Both the position numbers and the translations under genes were made by a program. A stretch of 64,000 bases of DNA from an uncultured Christensenellaceae bacterium (GTDB taxonomy: Bacteria > Bacillota > Clostridia > Christensenellales > Christensenellaceae), in the NCBI GenBank assembly GCA_910588425.1, contig CAJUPM010000011.1:1-64000 (forward strand), written 5' to 3'. Below the pieces are notes generated by a model, which was given only the letters and a program-made list of their open reading frames with translations, was not told the origin of the DNA and searched no databases. Within the stretch, counting starts at the first letter, position 1; every line of letters starts with the position of its first letter. Positions 15,271 to 23,788 of the stretch are shown here, in pieces.

Positions 15271-16752
15271 ATGGGCAAAGGGATTGCGGAGCTGGTTGGC
15301 AGCGCGTATGAAAATTGGTACGGCGAGAAAGTGTTTCTGGATTGCGGGCCGGATTGCGGCCTGGAATCCTTCGTGCTGGAGCAGGTTTGCCCAATGGCGG
15401 CGGCCACGGGCAAGGAGATTTTGTATCTGACGAACGCCGGCCGGATGCAGGAGGAAAAAGAGCGGCTGGATCGCGGGGACGCCGAGCGAGTGCTGCGCAT
15501 CATGGATTATGCGGAATTCGAGCAGATGGTGCAATACCACGTCGCCTACGACGGCCAGTATGACTATATCTTTGCAGAGGATTGCCGCCTGTTGCTGGAA
15601 TCCCAGCGGGAGCCTGCCTATTCGGCCCTGGTCTACGATTTTCTCATGCAGGCAGAGCGCAGCGCTGTCATCCTGATAGGCGCGAACGCCAAAGGGCTTC
15701 AGGAGTATCTGCTGAGCGCGGGAAAGCTAAAGCGGGAAAACCTCTTTGTGCTCGCCGGACAGAGCGCTCCCGGGCACATCGTATTTGTGCAAAAAGAGCG
15801 GGGAAAATCCACGGGTATCAGGCTTGCGCAGGAGCTGATGGCGCAGTATCCCGGGGAAGGCATCGCCTATTTTTGCGGCAGCAAGGAAAAAATGCGGCTG
15901 GCGGCAAAGGCTTTTCGCTCAAAGGCCAGCTATTTCTATGGCGCGGATCTGCCTGAAAACACCTGCCGCGTGCGGGAGGGAAGGCTCCTCTTCCGGCAGG
16001 ATATTCTGGTGGCAGATGGCAGAAACATGGGGCGTGGGCTATGCGTTCAGGGCATGCGGCATATCATCGCCGATTTATTCGACGTCGATCAGATACTGGA
16101 CTGCCTGAATGCGCTTGACCAGCAGGGGGAGAGCATCTGCCTTTACATCATCGAATATAACGGCACGCAGCTGCGCTATTTGCGCGGGATTTACCAGGCT
16201 CAGGCGGAGAATTTATCTTGGTTTGAACAGATGGAGCGCGGCGAAGGGGCAGAATTTATGCGGCGCAGCCAGAGCCCGCGCTTTCTCGCAGAAAACCCCA
16301 TGTTCTTTATCGAGCAGGCAGATGAATATGGGAACTGCCGTTTTCAGGTGAATAGCAGGCAGAGAGCGGTCTGCGAGATCGCCATTGCTGTGTTAAACGC
16401 CATTGAAAAACAGGGGTATCGGCAATGGGTGATGCAGGCGCTGGGCGCAGCTTCCCGGGCGCAGCAGATGCAGCTGCCGAGATATGCGCTGGATGAGAAA
16501 AGCCGGGGCGAACTGCTCGCACGGATAGAAGCCCAAAGCGGGAAAAAGCTTGCGGGGGAAGAACTGGCCTTTTTCAGGCGCTATCTGTGCGAAAAACTGG
16601 GCCGCAAGAGCATCAGCGTCTCCATGGCAAACACGCTGTTTGGCAAACTGCATTTGCCCTATCAGGTGCGCAGCAAAAAAGAGCGCGCCCGCACAAGCCC
16701 CTACTATAACCAGCACTACTGGATGCTGGAGCGGATGCCTTTGGATGAATAG
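15271..16752 (+). CDS. degenerate superfamily 2 helicase-like protein
   Basis: 493 residues with the layout of a clostridial DEAD/DEAH-type helicase but without its ATPase motifs. Where Walker A should be stands GPDCGLES (residues 26-33), lacking the Lys-Thr pair; motif II appears as AEDC (102-105). The second RecA-like domain keeps DILVADGRNMGRGLCVQGMR and ADLFDVDQ, but the motif VI arginine finger is replaced by CLNALDQ. The frame is intact, so this is a maintained pseudoenzyme and not an obvious pseudogene. Start 15271 is chosen for the GGAG seven bases upstream. Confidence 0.6.
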   Translation: MGKGIAELVGSAYENWYGEKVFLDCGPDCGLESFVLEQVCPMAAATGKEILYLTNAGRMQEEKERLDRGDAERVLRIMDYAEFEQMVQYHVAYDGQYDYIFAEDCRLLLESQREPAYSALVYDFLMQAERSAVILIGANAKGLQEYLLSAGKLKRENLFVLAGQSAPGHIVFVQKERGKSTGIRLAQELMAQYPGEGIAYFCGSKEKMRLAAKAFRSKASYFYGADLPENTCRVREGRLLFRQDILVADGRNMGRGLCVQGMRHIIADLFDVDQILDCLNALDQQGESICLYIIEYNGTQLRYLRGIYQAQAENLSWFEQMERGEGAEFMRRSQSPRFLAENPMFFIEQADEYGNCRFQVNSRQRAVCEIAIAVLNAIEKQGYRQWVMQALGAASRAQQMQLPRYALDEKSRGELLARIEAQSGKKLAGEELAFFRRYLCEKLGRKSISVSMANTLFGKLHLPYQVRSKKERARTSPYYNQHYWMLERMPLDE

Positions 16753-16834
16753 CTTCCATCATTTTGCGCAAAGAGATGGTGTATCCTTCGTGTAAAAAAT
16801 ATGCCAAACTGCTTCATTTTTGTGGGAGGCGGTG

Positions 16835-16840
16835 TATAAT
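16835..16840 (+). promoter_or_regulatory. -10 box upstream of amino-acid binding protein
   Basis: A perfect TATAAT lies 46 nt before the start codon. The matching -35 is weak (TTCATT at 16813-16818, 16-nt spacer). Confidence 0.45.
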
Positions 16841-16885
16841 CAAAACTGCACTTAGGTTTTCGCGTTTGGAAGGAGAAACAGGGAA

Positions 16886-17653
16886 ATGAAAAAGTGGACA
16901 AGGCTTTTGACAGCGCTGATGGCGGCGCTTTTGATATGCGGCATGTTTGCGGCCTGCGGAAAGGGTTCCGAGGTTGCGGAAATTAAAAAATCCGGCAAAC
17001 TGGTTGTACTGACGAGCTCCGACTTCCCACCCTTCGAATATCAGGGCGAAGAGGGCGGCACTATTGGCGTAGATATGGAGATTTGCCAGGCCATCGCGGA
17101 TGAGCTGGGTGTAGAGCTGGAAGTTGTGGATATGGATTTTGCGGATATCCCGGCCGCCGTTGCCGCTGGCAAAGGGCATATCGCCGCTGCGGGCATGACG
17201 GTTACAGAGGAGCGCAGGCAGATCATGGATTTCACGGAAAGCTATCTGCCGGCCGCGCAGTATCTGCTGGTTCCGGCTGGCTCTGGCATCAAGACGGCAG
17301 CAGACCTGGAGGGCAAAGTCGTCGGCGTGCAGGTGGGCACCACGGGCGATCACTTCGCGACGCAGCAGGGAAATGCCAAGAGCATCGAGCGCTATGCCAC
17401 ACTGACCGAAGCGTCCGCGGCTCTGATGAGCGGCAAGCTGGATGCTGTCGTCGTCGATGAGCTGCCGGCAAGGGCCATCGCGGCGCAGAACGCGGATAAG
17501 CTGGAAGTCGCGGGCGAAAAGCTGACGGAAGAGGAGTATGCCCTGGGCATTGCCAAGGATTCGGATTTGCTCAAGAAGGCGAATAAAGTCATCGCGGAGC
17601 TGAAAGAAGAGGGCAAGATCGACGCGTTTGTCTCGAACCACAGCATGAAGTAG
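16886..17653 (+). CDS. amino-acid ABC transporter substrate-binding lipoprotein
   Basis: 255-residue family 3 solute-binding protein, secreted and lipid-anchored. The signal peptide ends with the lipobox FAAC (Cys about 24). The mature part has LVVLTSSDFPPFEYQ, IGVDMEICQAIADELG, and MDFTESYLPAAQYLLV, all typical of polar amino-acid receptors. No permease or ATPase gene is adjacent, so it must share a transporter encoded elsewhere or act as an orphan receptor. A 16-bp terminator hairpin follows. Confidence 0.88.
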   Translation: MKKWTRLLTALMAALLICGMFAACGKGSEVAEIKKSGKLVVLTSSDFPPFEYQGEEGGTIGVDMEICQAIADELGVELEVVDMDFADIPAAVAAGKGHIAAAGMTVTEERRQIMDFTESYLPAAQYLLVPAGSGIKTAADLEGKVVGVQVGTTGDHFATQQGNAKSIERYATLTEASAALMSGKLDAVVVDELPARAIAAQNADKLEVAGEKLTEEEYALGIAKDSDLLKKANKVIAELKEEGKIDAFVSNHSMK

Positions 17654-17667
17654 CCGGCCTGGTGAGT

Positions 17668-17703
17668 TGGCGGAGCAGGAAATTTCCTGTTCCGCCAATT
17701 TTT
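17668..17703 (+). terminator. terminator after amino-acid binding protein
   Basis: TTGGCGGAGCAGGAAA pairs with TTTCCTGTTCCGCCAA (one G-T), followed by TTTTT. Confidence 0.88.
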
Positions 17704-17905
17704 ATTCAAGGAAAAGTTATGCCAAAACGGCTCTGCCATGCATGGGCGGCCAAGGAGGGGGGGCAGGCCGCCCGCGTGAGGGATGAGAGAAAAAGGCGGG
17801 GTGAATCGAATTTTGGCCGCCGGAGTTCTTGTCTAAAGCGCGGCGATGCGCTAAAATAGGAGAGGGCGCAGGGCGGCATTGCCTTGTGCGGCGAAGGAGG
17901 AAGAG

Positions 17906-18466
17906 ATGAAAAGGGAATATACACTGCGCGTTGCCGGGCTGACGCGCCAGCTCAAGCTCTATCCGATCAGCGATGCGCTTCAAATTGCGGCGTTTATCCT
18001 GCTGGGGGATGCGGAGCTGACCGAAGCCTGCGCCAGGGAATTGGCGGCGCACATGCCGGAGCACGATATTTTGCTGACGGCAGAAGCCAAGAGCATTCCG
18101 CTGATCCACGAGATCGCAAGGCAGCGGGGCGAGGCCAAGCATATCGTCGCCCGCAAGGGCACCAAGGTCTATATGGCGAATCCTCTGGCTGTGGAGGTGC
18201 GCTCGATCACCACGGAGCGCAAGCAGACGCTCTATCTGGGCGAGGACGACGCCCATGCCATGCGCGGCAAGCGCGTGCTGATTGTGGATGACGTCATCAG
18301 CACAGGCGAATCGCTTCTGGCGATGGAAAAGCTGGTGGAGATGGCAGGCGGGAGCGTCGCCGGCAGAATGGCCGTGTTGGCCGAAGGCGATGCGGCGGAT
18401 CGGGAAGATATTTTCTATCTGGAGCGTTTGCCGCTGTTTGATGCGGAGGGAAACCCGCTGGCATAA
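17906..18466 (+). CDS. phosphoribosyltransferase family protein, adenine PRTase-like
   Basis: 186 residues with the type I PRTase fold. The PRPP-binding signature VLIVDDVISTGES (about residues 122-134) is intact, preceded by the flexible-loop region and a TAEAKSIPLIHEIA stretch like that of adenine or xanthine PRTases. The likely role is purine salvage or PRPP-dependent regulation; the base specificity is not evident. I use the ATG at 17906 because AAGGAGG stands six bases before it; an earlier in-frame start at 17879 lacks a site. It is monocistronic. Confidence 0.75.
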   Translation: MKREYTLRVAGLTRQLKLYPISDALQIAAFILLGDAELTEACARELAAHMPEHDILLTAEAKSIPLIHEIARQRGEAKHIVARKGTKVYMANPLAVEVRSITTERKQTLYLGEDDAHAMRGKRVLIVDDVISTGESLLAMEKLVEMAGGSVAGRMAVLAEGDAADREDIFYLERLPLFDAEGNPLA

Positions 18467-18473
18467 CGGCATC

Positions 18474-18509
18474 AAAAGAAGCATCTTGCATGGGCAAGGT
18501 GCTTCTTTT
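18474..18509. terminator. bidirectional terminator
   Basis: AAAAGAAGCATCTTGC and GCAAGGTGCTTCTTTT form a 16-bp stem between two convergent genes. Confidence 0.85.
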
Positions 18510-18535
18510 ATTGGCGTTTATTTTGAGAAGATGCG

Positions 18536-19018
18536 CTAGGCTTTATCGGCTACGGGGACGCCCTCCAGCTCCAGCAAAAATTTCTTCAAATGCAGGCCGC
18601 CCGCATAGCCGACCAGCTTGCCGTTGGCGCCGATGACGCGGTGGCAGGGGATCAGGATGGCGATGGGGTTTTTGTTGTTGGCCAGGCCGACTGCCCGGAA
18701 CCCTTTGGGGCAGCCGATGGCCTCGGCCATATCCTTATAGGTGCGTGTCTGGCCGTATGGAATGGTGCAAAGCGCGCCCCAGGCCTTTTTCTGAAACTCG
18801 GTTCCAGCGGGATTCAACGGAAGGCTGAACGTTTGCCGCGTTTTAGCGAAATATTCGGATAGCTGGCGGCAGGCCTCCTGCAAAAGCGGGGTGTCCCTCT
18901 GCTCTGCGCCTGCGGGCAAAACGGGCGCTTCGCCGATATGCAGATGCGTGATGGCGTCGCCTTCTTGCACGATGGTAATGCGGCCAAGGGGAGCAGAAAA
19001 GCGGCAGTAAGATATCAT
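18536..19018 (-). CDS. ogt: methylated-DNA--protein-cysteine methyltransferase
   Basis: 160-residue suicide repair enzyme that takes alkyl groups from O6-alkylguanine onto its own Cys. The active site reads PIAILIPCHRVIGANGKLVGYAGGL (Cys about 128), preceded by the helix-turn-helix KDMAEAIGCPKGFRAVG and the asparagine hinge. I start at the ATG at 19018, with AGGAGG seven bases upstream; a longer reading to 19126 has no ribosome site. It faces the PRTase gene across a shared terminator. Confidence 0.92.
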   Translation of the reverse strand: MISYCRFSAPLGRITIVQEGDAITHLHIGEAPVLPAGAEQRDTPLLQEACRQLSEYFAKTRQTFSLPLNPAGTEFQKKAWGALCTIPYGQTRTYKDMAEAIGCPKGFRAVGLANNKNPIAILIPCHRVIGANGKLVGYAGGLHLKKFLLELEGVPVADKA

Positions 19019-19087
19019 GGAAATCCTCCTAATGAATGGATGGAGCGGCTTTTGCTGTGCCAAGCGCGGATGCGGTGGCAGCAAAAA

Positions 19088-19117
19088 GGCGCTTTCTATT
19101 TTACCAGAGAAAGCGCC
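19088..19117 (-). terminator. terminator after SDR gene
   Basis: On the minus strand GGCGCTTTCT pairs with AGAAAGCGCC and a TTTTT run follows, 14 nt beyond the SDR stop codon. Confidence 0.8.
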
Positions 19118-19130
19118 CTGATGCAAAGCT

Positions 19131-19907
19131 TTAGGGAATCATGGTAACGCCGCCCTCGGCCATGATGGTCTGCCCGGTGATATGCCGGGAATCTTCGCTG
19201 GCGAGGAAGACGGCAACCGGGGCGATGTCCTCATAGGCGTCGCCAAAGCGCCCAATGGTCGTGGGGTTAAAGCCGAGCTTTACGGGATCGCGCTCCTCTT
19301 CGGGCATCCGCGCCAGCTCTTCGTAGTAGAAATCTGTGATGGCACCGGGGTTGATGGTATTGACATTGATGTTGTATTTGCCCCATTCTCTGGCGGCGGT
19401 TCTGGCCATGGCGCGGGTCGCCTCCTTGATCGCGCCGTATGCCGCGAGGCCATCCTGCCCCTCCACGCCGGCACCCGAACCGATGCAGATCACCTTGCCG
19501 TGCCCGCTCTTTTTCAGCCAGGGGAAGCAGAGCCGCATCATATGGAAGCTGCCCATCAGCCCGCTCTGGTAGAAAGCGTCGAAATCCTCCTGGGTATGCG
19601 ATTCAAAGGGCTTGCGGCCGCAGGTTGTGGCCATGGCGTTGTTGTAGAGAATATCGATGCCGCCAAAATGAGCGGCCGTGGCGGCGACATACGCCTCCAT
19701 ATCCGAAATTTTGGTGACATCGCAGACATAGCAGAAAACCTCTGCGCCCGCCTGCCGGCATTTCTCTTCCGTATCTGCTAGGCGATCCAGACTGCGCGCG
19801 CAAATGGAGATTTTCGCGCCCTCCTCAGCAAAGCGAATGGCAACCTGCTTGCCCAGCCCGCGGCCAGCGCCTGTGATAATTGCAACTTTCCCCTCTAACT
19901 TCCCCAT
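19131..19907 (-). CDS. short-chain dehydrogenase/reductase
   Basis: 258-residue NAD(P)-dependent oxidoreductase. Cofactor motif TGAGRGLG (about residues 13-20), the NNA-type YNNAMAT, catalytic Ser in ICIGSGAG and the active YGAIK pair are present. The C-terminal GQTIMAEGG is typical of the FabG/3-oxoacyl or glucose dehydrogenase-like branch. The substrate is unknown. I start at the ATG at 19907, eight bases after AAGGAG; reading further to 19994 adds residues unlike the family. Confidence 0.85.
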   Translation of the reverse strand: MGKLEGKVAIITGAGRGLGKQVAIRFAEEGAKISICARSLDRLADTEEKCRQAGAEVFCYVCDVTKISDMEAYVAATAAHFGGIDILYNNAMATTCGRKPFESHTQEDFDAFYQSGLMGSFHMMRLCFPWLKKSGHGKVICIGSGAGVEGQDGLAAYGAIKEATRAMARTAAREWGKYNINVNTINPGAITDFYYEELARMPEEERDPVKLGFNPTTIGRFGDAYEDIAPVAVFLASEDSRHITGQTIMAEGGVTMIP

Positions 19908-20057
19908 CGTGAGATACTCCTTTTCCATATTCTGATGTGCTCTAGATAGGTTTATCATATCGCGTTTGAAGGGGAGTGTCAATTTACACGGCACGATTTT
20001 TTGCTATGCGCAAAGGAAAAGGTGTGGTAAAATAGCGGTATCGCAGGAGGTGGGAAA

Positions 20058-20738
20058 ATGCTGGGGACGATTGTCAACACAGTCGCGGTGATCCTGGGCG
20101 GGCTGATTGGCCTGGTGGCGAAAAAAGGGCTGCCGGAGCGCCTTTCGGATGCCGTCTTTAAGGCGCTGGGGCTTTGCACGCTGTATATCGGGATTTCCGG
20201 CTCGCTCAAGGGCGGGAATACGCTGATTCTCATCCTTTCCATGGTGCTGGGCACGCTGTTGGGCGAGGCGCTGGATTTGGATAAACGCATCAACCGCCTG
20301 GGCGAATGGCTGGAGAGCAAGTTCCAGAAAAAAGAAGGCGGGCATTCCATCGCAGAAGGGTTTGTTACGGCAAGCCTGCTGTTCTGTGTGGGCGCGATGA
20401 CGATTGTCGGCGCACTGCAAAGCGGGCTGAGCGGCGATCACCAGATGCTCTATACCAAATCTCTGCTGGATTTTGTCGCGGCCATCATCTTTGCCTCCTC
20501 GCTGGGCGTGGGCGTGCTGTTTGCCGCGGCCTTTGTGCTGGCCTATCAGGGGAGCATCGCCCTGCTGGCGGCGTGGGTCGCGCCGCTGTTATCAGATGCG
20601 GCAATCGCCGAGATGACGTGCGCCGGCTCGGTCATCATCATTGGTCTTGGGCTGAATATGCTGGGCATCAGCAAGTTCAAAGTGATGAACTTTGTGCCCG
20701 CCATCTTCATCCCCATTGTGCTCTGTTTATTTATGTAG
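20058..20738 (+). CDS. DUF554 family membrane protein (YdfK-like)
   Basis: 226-residue integral membrane protein with about six to seven hydrophobic spans. The opening MLGTIVNTVAVILGGLIG and the LGTLLGEALDLD and GAMTIVGALQSGLSGD stretches are typical of DUF554, whose function is not known with certainty. AGGAGG precedes the ATG. An SGNH hydrolase gene starts 11 nt later and is probably cotranscribed. Confidence 0.85.
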   Translation: MLGTIVNTVAVILGGLIGLVAKKGLPERLSDAVFKALGLCTLYIGISGSLKGGNTLILILSMVLGTLLGEALDLDKRINRLGEWLESKFQKKEGGHSIAEGFVTASLLFCVGAMTIVGALQSGLSGDHQMLYTKSLLDFVAAIIFASSLGVGVLFAAAFVLAYQGSIALLAAWVAPLLSDAAIAEMTCAGSVIIIGLGLNMLGISKFKVMNFVPAIFIPIVLCLFM

Positions 20739-20749
20739 GAGGAGGCAAA

Positions 20750-21388
20750 ATGAAAAAGAGAATTTTATGCTTCGGAGATTCCAACACCTGGGGGTACGAC
20801 GGCCAGACGGGCCTGCGCTTTGATGAGGATACGCGGTGGACGTCGTTGCTGCAAAGCCTGCTGGGGCCGGAATATGCGGTGCTCGAAGAGGGGCAGAACG
20901 GCCGGACGACGGTCTTTGCCGATCCCGTCGAGGGGAGCAAAAGCGGCATGGCCTATCTGGAGCCCTGCCTGGAGACGGCAAATCCCTTGCAGGCGGTGGT
21001 GATCATGCTGGGGACCAACGATGCAAAAGACCGATTTGGCTGCAATGCCTACCAGATTTCCCAAAGCGTCAAGCGGCTGGGGGAGATTGTACTGCGCAGG
21101 GATTACGCGCCTTATAAAGCGCCAGAACTGCTCATCGTCTCGCCCATCGAGATCAACGGCGGGATTTTAGCGGAAAACGACGATCAGAATTTCAGCCAGG
21201 CATCGGCAGAGCGATCTGTGGATTTCTCCGGCCACTTTGCAGAACGCGCCCGGGAGCTGGGATGCCATTTTCTGGATGCGGCGGCGTATGCGCAGCCAGG
21301 GCTGGCAGACGGCGTGCATCTGGATGCGGAAAACCATGCGAAACTGGCGGAAGCGCTCTATCAGAAGCTGATGGATATTTTGGAATAA
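20750..21388 (+). CDS. SGNH/GDSL hydrolase, arylesterase-like
   Basis: 212-residue serine esterase. The four family blocks are present: FGDSNTWGYDG with the nucleophile Ser (about residue 9), the oxyanion glycine region EEGQNGRTT, GTNDAKDRFG with its Asn, and the catalytic pair DGVHLDAENH near the C-terminus. No signal peptide is visible, so it is cytoplasmic; acyl or acetyl ester cleavage is likely. A strong GGAGGAGG site lies before the ATG. It follows the DUF554 gene. Confidence 0.88.
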   Translation: MKKRILCFGDSNTWGYDGQTGLRFDEDTRWTSLLQSLLGPEYAVLEEGQNGRTTVFADPVEGSKSGMAYLEPCLETANPLQAVVIMLGTNDAKDRFGCNAYQISQSVKRLGEIVLRRDYAPYKAPELLIVSPIEINGGILAENDDQNFSQASAERSVDFSGHFAERARELGCHFLDAAAYAQPGLADGVHLDAENHAKLAEALYQKLMDILE

Positions 21389-21396
21389 CGAGCGAA

Positions 21397-21428
21397 AGAG
21401 CAGGCGGGCAGCGGCCTGCTCTTTTTTT
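21397..21428 (+). terminator. terminator after SGNH hydrolase gene
   Basis: AGAGCAGGC and GCCTGCTCT form the stem, followed by a run of T residues. Confidence 0.85.
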
Positions 21429-21549
21429 GCCCCGAAACAGCATTTTACATGTTTGCCGCAACTTGATGAAAACTCTGCGGCAAATTCATGAACATTCTGT
21501 CGCAACCTCCTGATAAGGTAAGAATCAGCAAGCAGAGCAGGAGGAGAAC

Positions 21550-22668
21550 ATGCAGGCAGAAAAGAGAAAGCAGACCGTGGCCGCCGCGCAGGAAGGGGTC
21601 GTCCTAGTAGAAGCGCAGCAGATTGCGGATAACCTAACAATATTGAAGGAACAGATTCATGCGCCGATCATGGCGGTGGTCAAAAACAACGGCTATGGGC
21701 TGGGGTTAAGGGAATATGCGGCATTTTTGCAGCAGCAGGGCATCGATAAGTTCGGCGTCAAAGATGCCACGGAGGCGATGGAACTGCGGGCGGCGGGCAT
21801 TTCAGAAGAAGTTTATCTGCTGGCGCCCGTTTTGGATATTCCGCAGCTGGTGCGGCTGATTCGGGCAGACGTCATCCTGAGCATTGACAGCGCCATGGCG
21901 GCGGGATGCGCCAAGCGTGCGGGGTATTTGGCAGGGCAGACGCCTGCCGTCCAAATCGCGCTGGATACCGGGCTTGGCAGATACGGCTTTTTGCCTGGGC
22001 AGACTGAGCAGGCGGCGGATGCCGCGCTGTATTTTCGCCTGAAGGGGGTCTACACGCACTTTGCAGAGCCCTACCGCGATGCGGCTTTTACCAAAAAACA
22101 GTACGCACGCTTTTTGGAGCAGGTGGAGCAGCTGCGATCACTGGGCGTACAGCCGCCCATGCTGCATTGCTGTGCCACGGCGGGCGCGCTCCGCTTTCCC
22201 CAGATGCAGATGGATCTGGTGCGCATCGGCTCTGGCCTGCTGGGCAGAACACCGGATGCGAAAAAACTCGGGCTTTGCAGAGTGGGCAAAATCGGCGCGC
22301 AGATTGCGGAAGTCAAAGAACTGCCCGCGGGCTGGAATGTGGGATATGGAAAACACGCCCGGCTGAAAAAGCCGTGCAAGGTTGGCATTGTGCAGGCGGG
22401 CGCGCAGGCAGGCTTTTTTGCCGGCCGTCAGGAGGCGGGTGTGGGCGCGGTGCGCTATCTGGCCCGGGCGGCCCGGGCGTTTTTCGGGAAAAAGCGCCAC
22501 TATGTCAGCATTCGCGGGCAAAAGGCGCCTGTGCTTGGGATGGTGGGGCTCAACCATCTTGCCGTCGATCTCTCGGGCATCTCCTGCCGCGCCGGAGAAT
22601 TCGCCTATGCCGCCTGCAACCCCGTCTTTTGCCCGGAGCAAATGCCGCGCCTTTGGAGAGAAGCATGA
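21550..22668 (+). CDS. alanine racemase-like PLP protein lacking catalytic tyrosine
   Basis: 372 residues with the alanine racemase fold. The PLP lysine is kept in AVVKNNGYG (Lys45), as are LDTGLGRYGF, the THFAEPY strand and the VRIGSGLLG phosphate-binding block. In the C-terminal domain the invariant GYADG, which holds the second catalytic base Tyr, reads GAQAG (284-288), so Tyr is replaced by Ala285. It may not racemise alanine. It overlaps the following femX-like gene by four bases, suggesting a shared role in wall precursor modification. Confidence 0.75.
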   Translation: MQAEKRKQTVAAAQEGVVLVEAQQIADNLTILKEQIHAPIMAVVKNNGYGLGLREYAAFLQQQGIDKFGVKDATEAMELRAAGISEEVYLLAPVLDIPQLVRLIRADVILSIDSAMAAGCAKRAGYLAGQTPAVQIALDTGLGRYGFLPGQTEQAADAALYFRLKGVYTHFAEPYRDAAFTKKQYARFLEQVEQLRSLGVQPPMLHCCATAGALRFPQMQMDLVRIGSGLLGRTPDAKKLGLCRVGKIGAQIAEVKELPAGWNVGYGKHARLKKPCKVGIVQAGAQAGFFAGRQEAGVGAVRYLARAARAFFGKKRHYVSIRGQKAPVLGMVGLNHLAVDLSGISCRAGEFAYAACNPVFCPEQMPRLWREA

Positions 22669-23731
22669 TGGAGATTTTGCAGAGCGGACAATATCCCGAA
22701 TATCTCACGTTTTGCGAAAAGATGGGCGCGCATTTCATGCAGATTCCAAACTGGAGCAGAGTAAAGAGCGGATGGGAGAGCAAGATTCTCGTGCGGCGCG
22801 AAGCCGGGGAGATCTGCGCCGGGGTGCTCCTGCTCCGCAGGAAGGTTGGGCCGTTTTGCCTGATCTATGCACCAAGAGGACCGGTCTGCGATTTGGAGCA
22901 TCTCGAAAAGCTGATGGAGGACGTACTGCGCTATGCCAAACAGCGCCGCGCCTGCTGCCTGAAAATAGATCCGCATGTCCCGGCAGAGCAGGCAGAGTAT
23001 GCCGCCCGTTTGCAGGCTTTGGGATTCACGCAGATCCCGGCCGGCGCAATGGGAAACACACAGCCTAAATTTGTCTACCAGATTAGGATTGCCCATCGGG
23101 ATGCCGGGCAGATTTTGCAGAGCTTTGCCCCTAAAACGCGCTATAACGTCCGGGTGGCAGGGCGCAGAGGCGTTCAGATTTGGCGCGGAGGGAGCGAGCG
23201 CGTCTCAGAATTTTACCCGCTGCTGGTCGAGACCGGGCAGCGGGATGGATTCGTGGTGCGGCAGATGCAGTATTATCGCAACCTGCTCGATCAGATGGGC
23301 GAATATGCCCAGCTTTTTTTGGCCGAATATGAGGGCAAGCCCATTGCCGGAGCGATTGCCGTCTGGTTTGGCAAGCACGCCTGGTATCTATACGGCGCCT
23401 CCAGCAAAGCGCGTCGGGAGGCCATGCCCAATTATCTGATGCAGTATCAGATGATGCTGTGGGCCAGGGAAAAAGGGTGCGAGATTTATGATATGAGAGG
23501 AATTTCCGGCGATCTTCGCGAGGACAACCCGCTCTACGGCCTATACCGCTTCAAGAAGGGTTTTGGAGACCGGGGGGGGTGGGGTATATACAGGAACTGC
23601 TTGGCGAGTTCGAGATCCCCGTCAGTCCGATGGCCTACGCCTGCTACCGCGCGGCTCTGCGGGTGCGGAAATGGTATAAGCAGAGGCTGCTCAAAAAGTT
23701 CCGGCAAAAGGGCGCCGGGAAAGAGAAATAA
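22665..23731 (+). pseudogene. FemX/FemAB-like peptidyltransferase with frameshift in a G tract
   Basis: Member of the FemABX family, which adds amino acids from aminoacyl-tRNA to peptidoglycan precursors. The GNAT-like halves are clear (PRGPVCDLEHLEKLM, TRYNVRVAGRRGV, and the C-terminal YLMQYQMMLWAREKGCEIYDMRGI and LYRFKKGFGDR). After GFGDR the frame shifts at a run of eight G (23572-23579); adding one G restores IQELLGEFEIPVSPMAYACY and a stop at 23731, giving about 355 residues. Without it the reading runs on to 23888. It may be a sequencing error, a true mutation or phase variation. Its ATG overlaps the previous stop. Confidence 0.75.
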
Positions 23732-23747
23732 GAAAATGCTGCAAATA

Positions 23748-23777
23748 AAAAACAGAGCGGAGTTCTCCGCTCTGTTT
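23748..23777. terminator. bidirectional terminator
   Basis: AAAACAGAGCGGAG and CTCCGCTCTGTTTT pair around TT between convergent genes. Confidence 0.88.
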
Positions 23778-23788
23778 TGGCTGTTTTC

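Noticed and set aside
20306..20749. Extended N-terminus of the SGNH hydrolase
   Set aside because: This part reads the DUF554 gene in another frame; GGAGGAGG sits directly before the ATG at 20750.
22167..22664. Extended N-terminus of the femX-like frame
   Set aside because: It lies out of frame within the racemase-like gene; the ATG at 22665 with ATGA overlap is the natural start.
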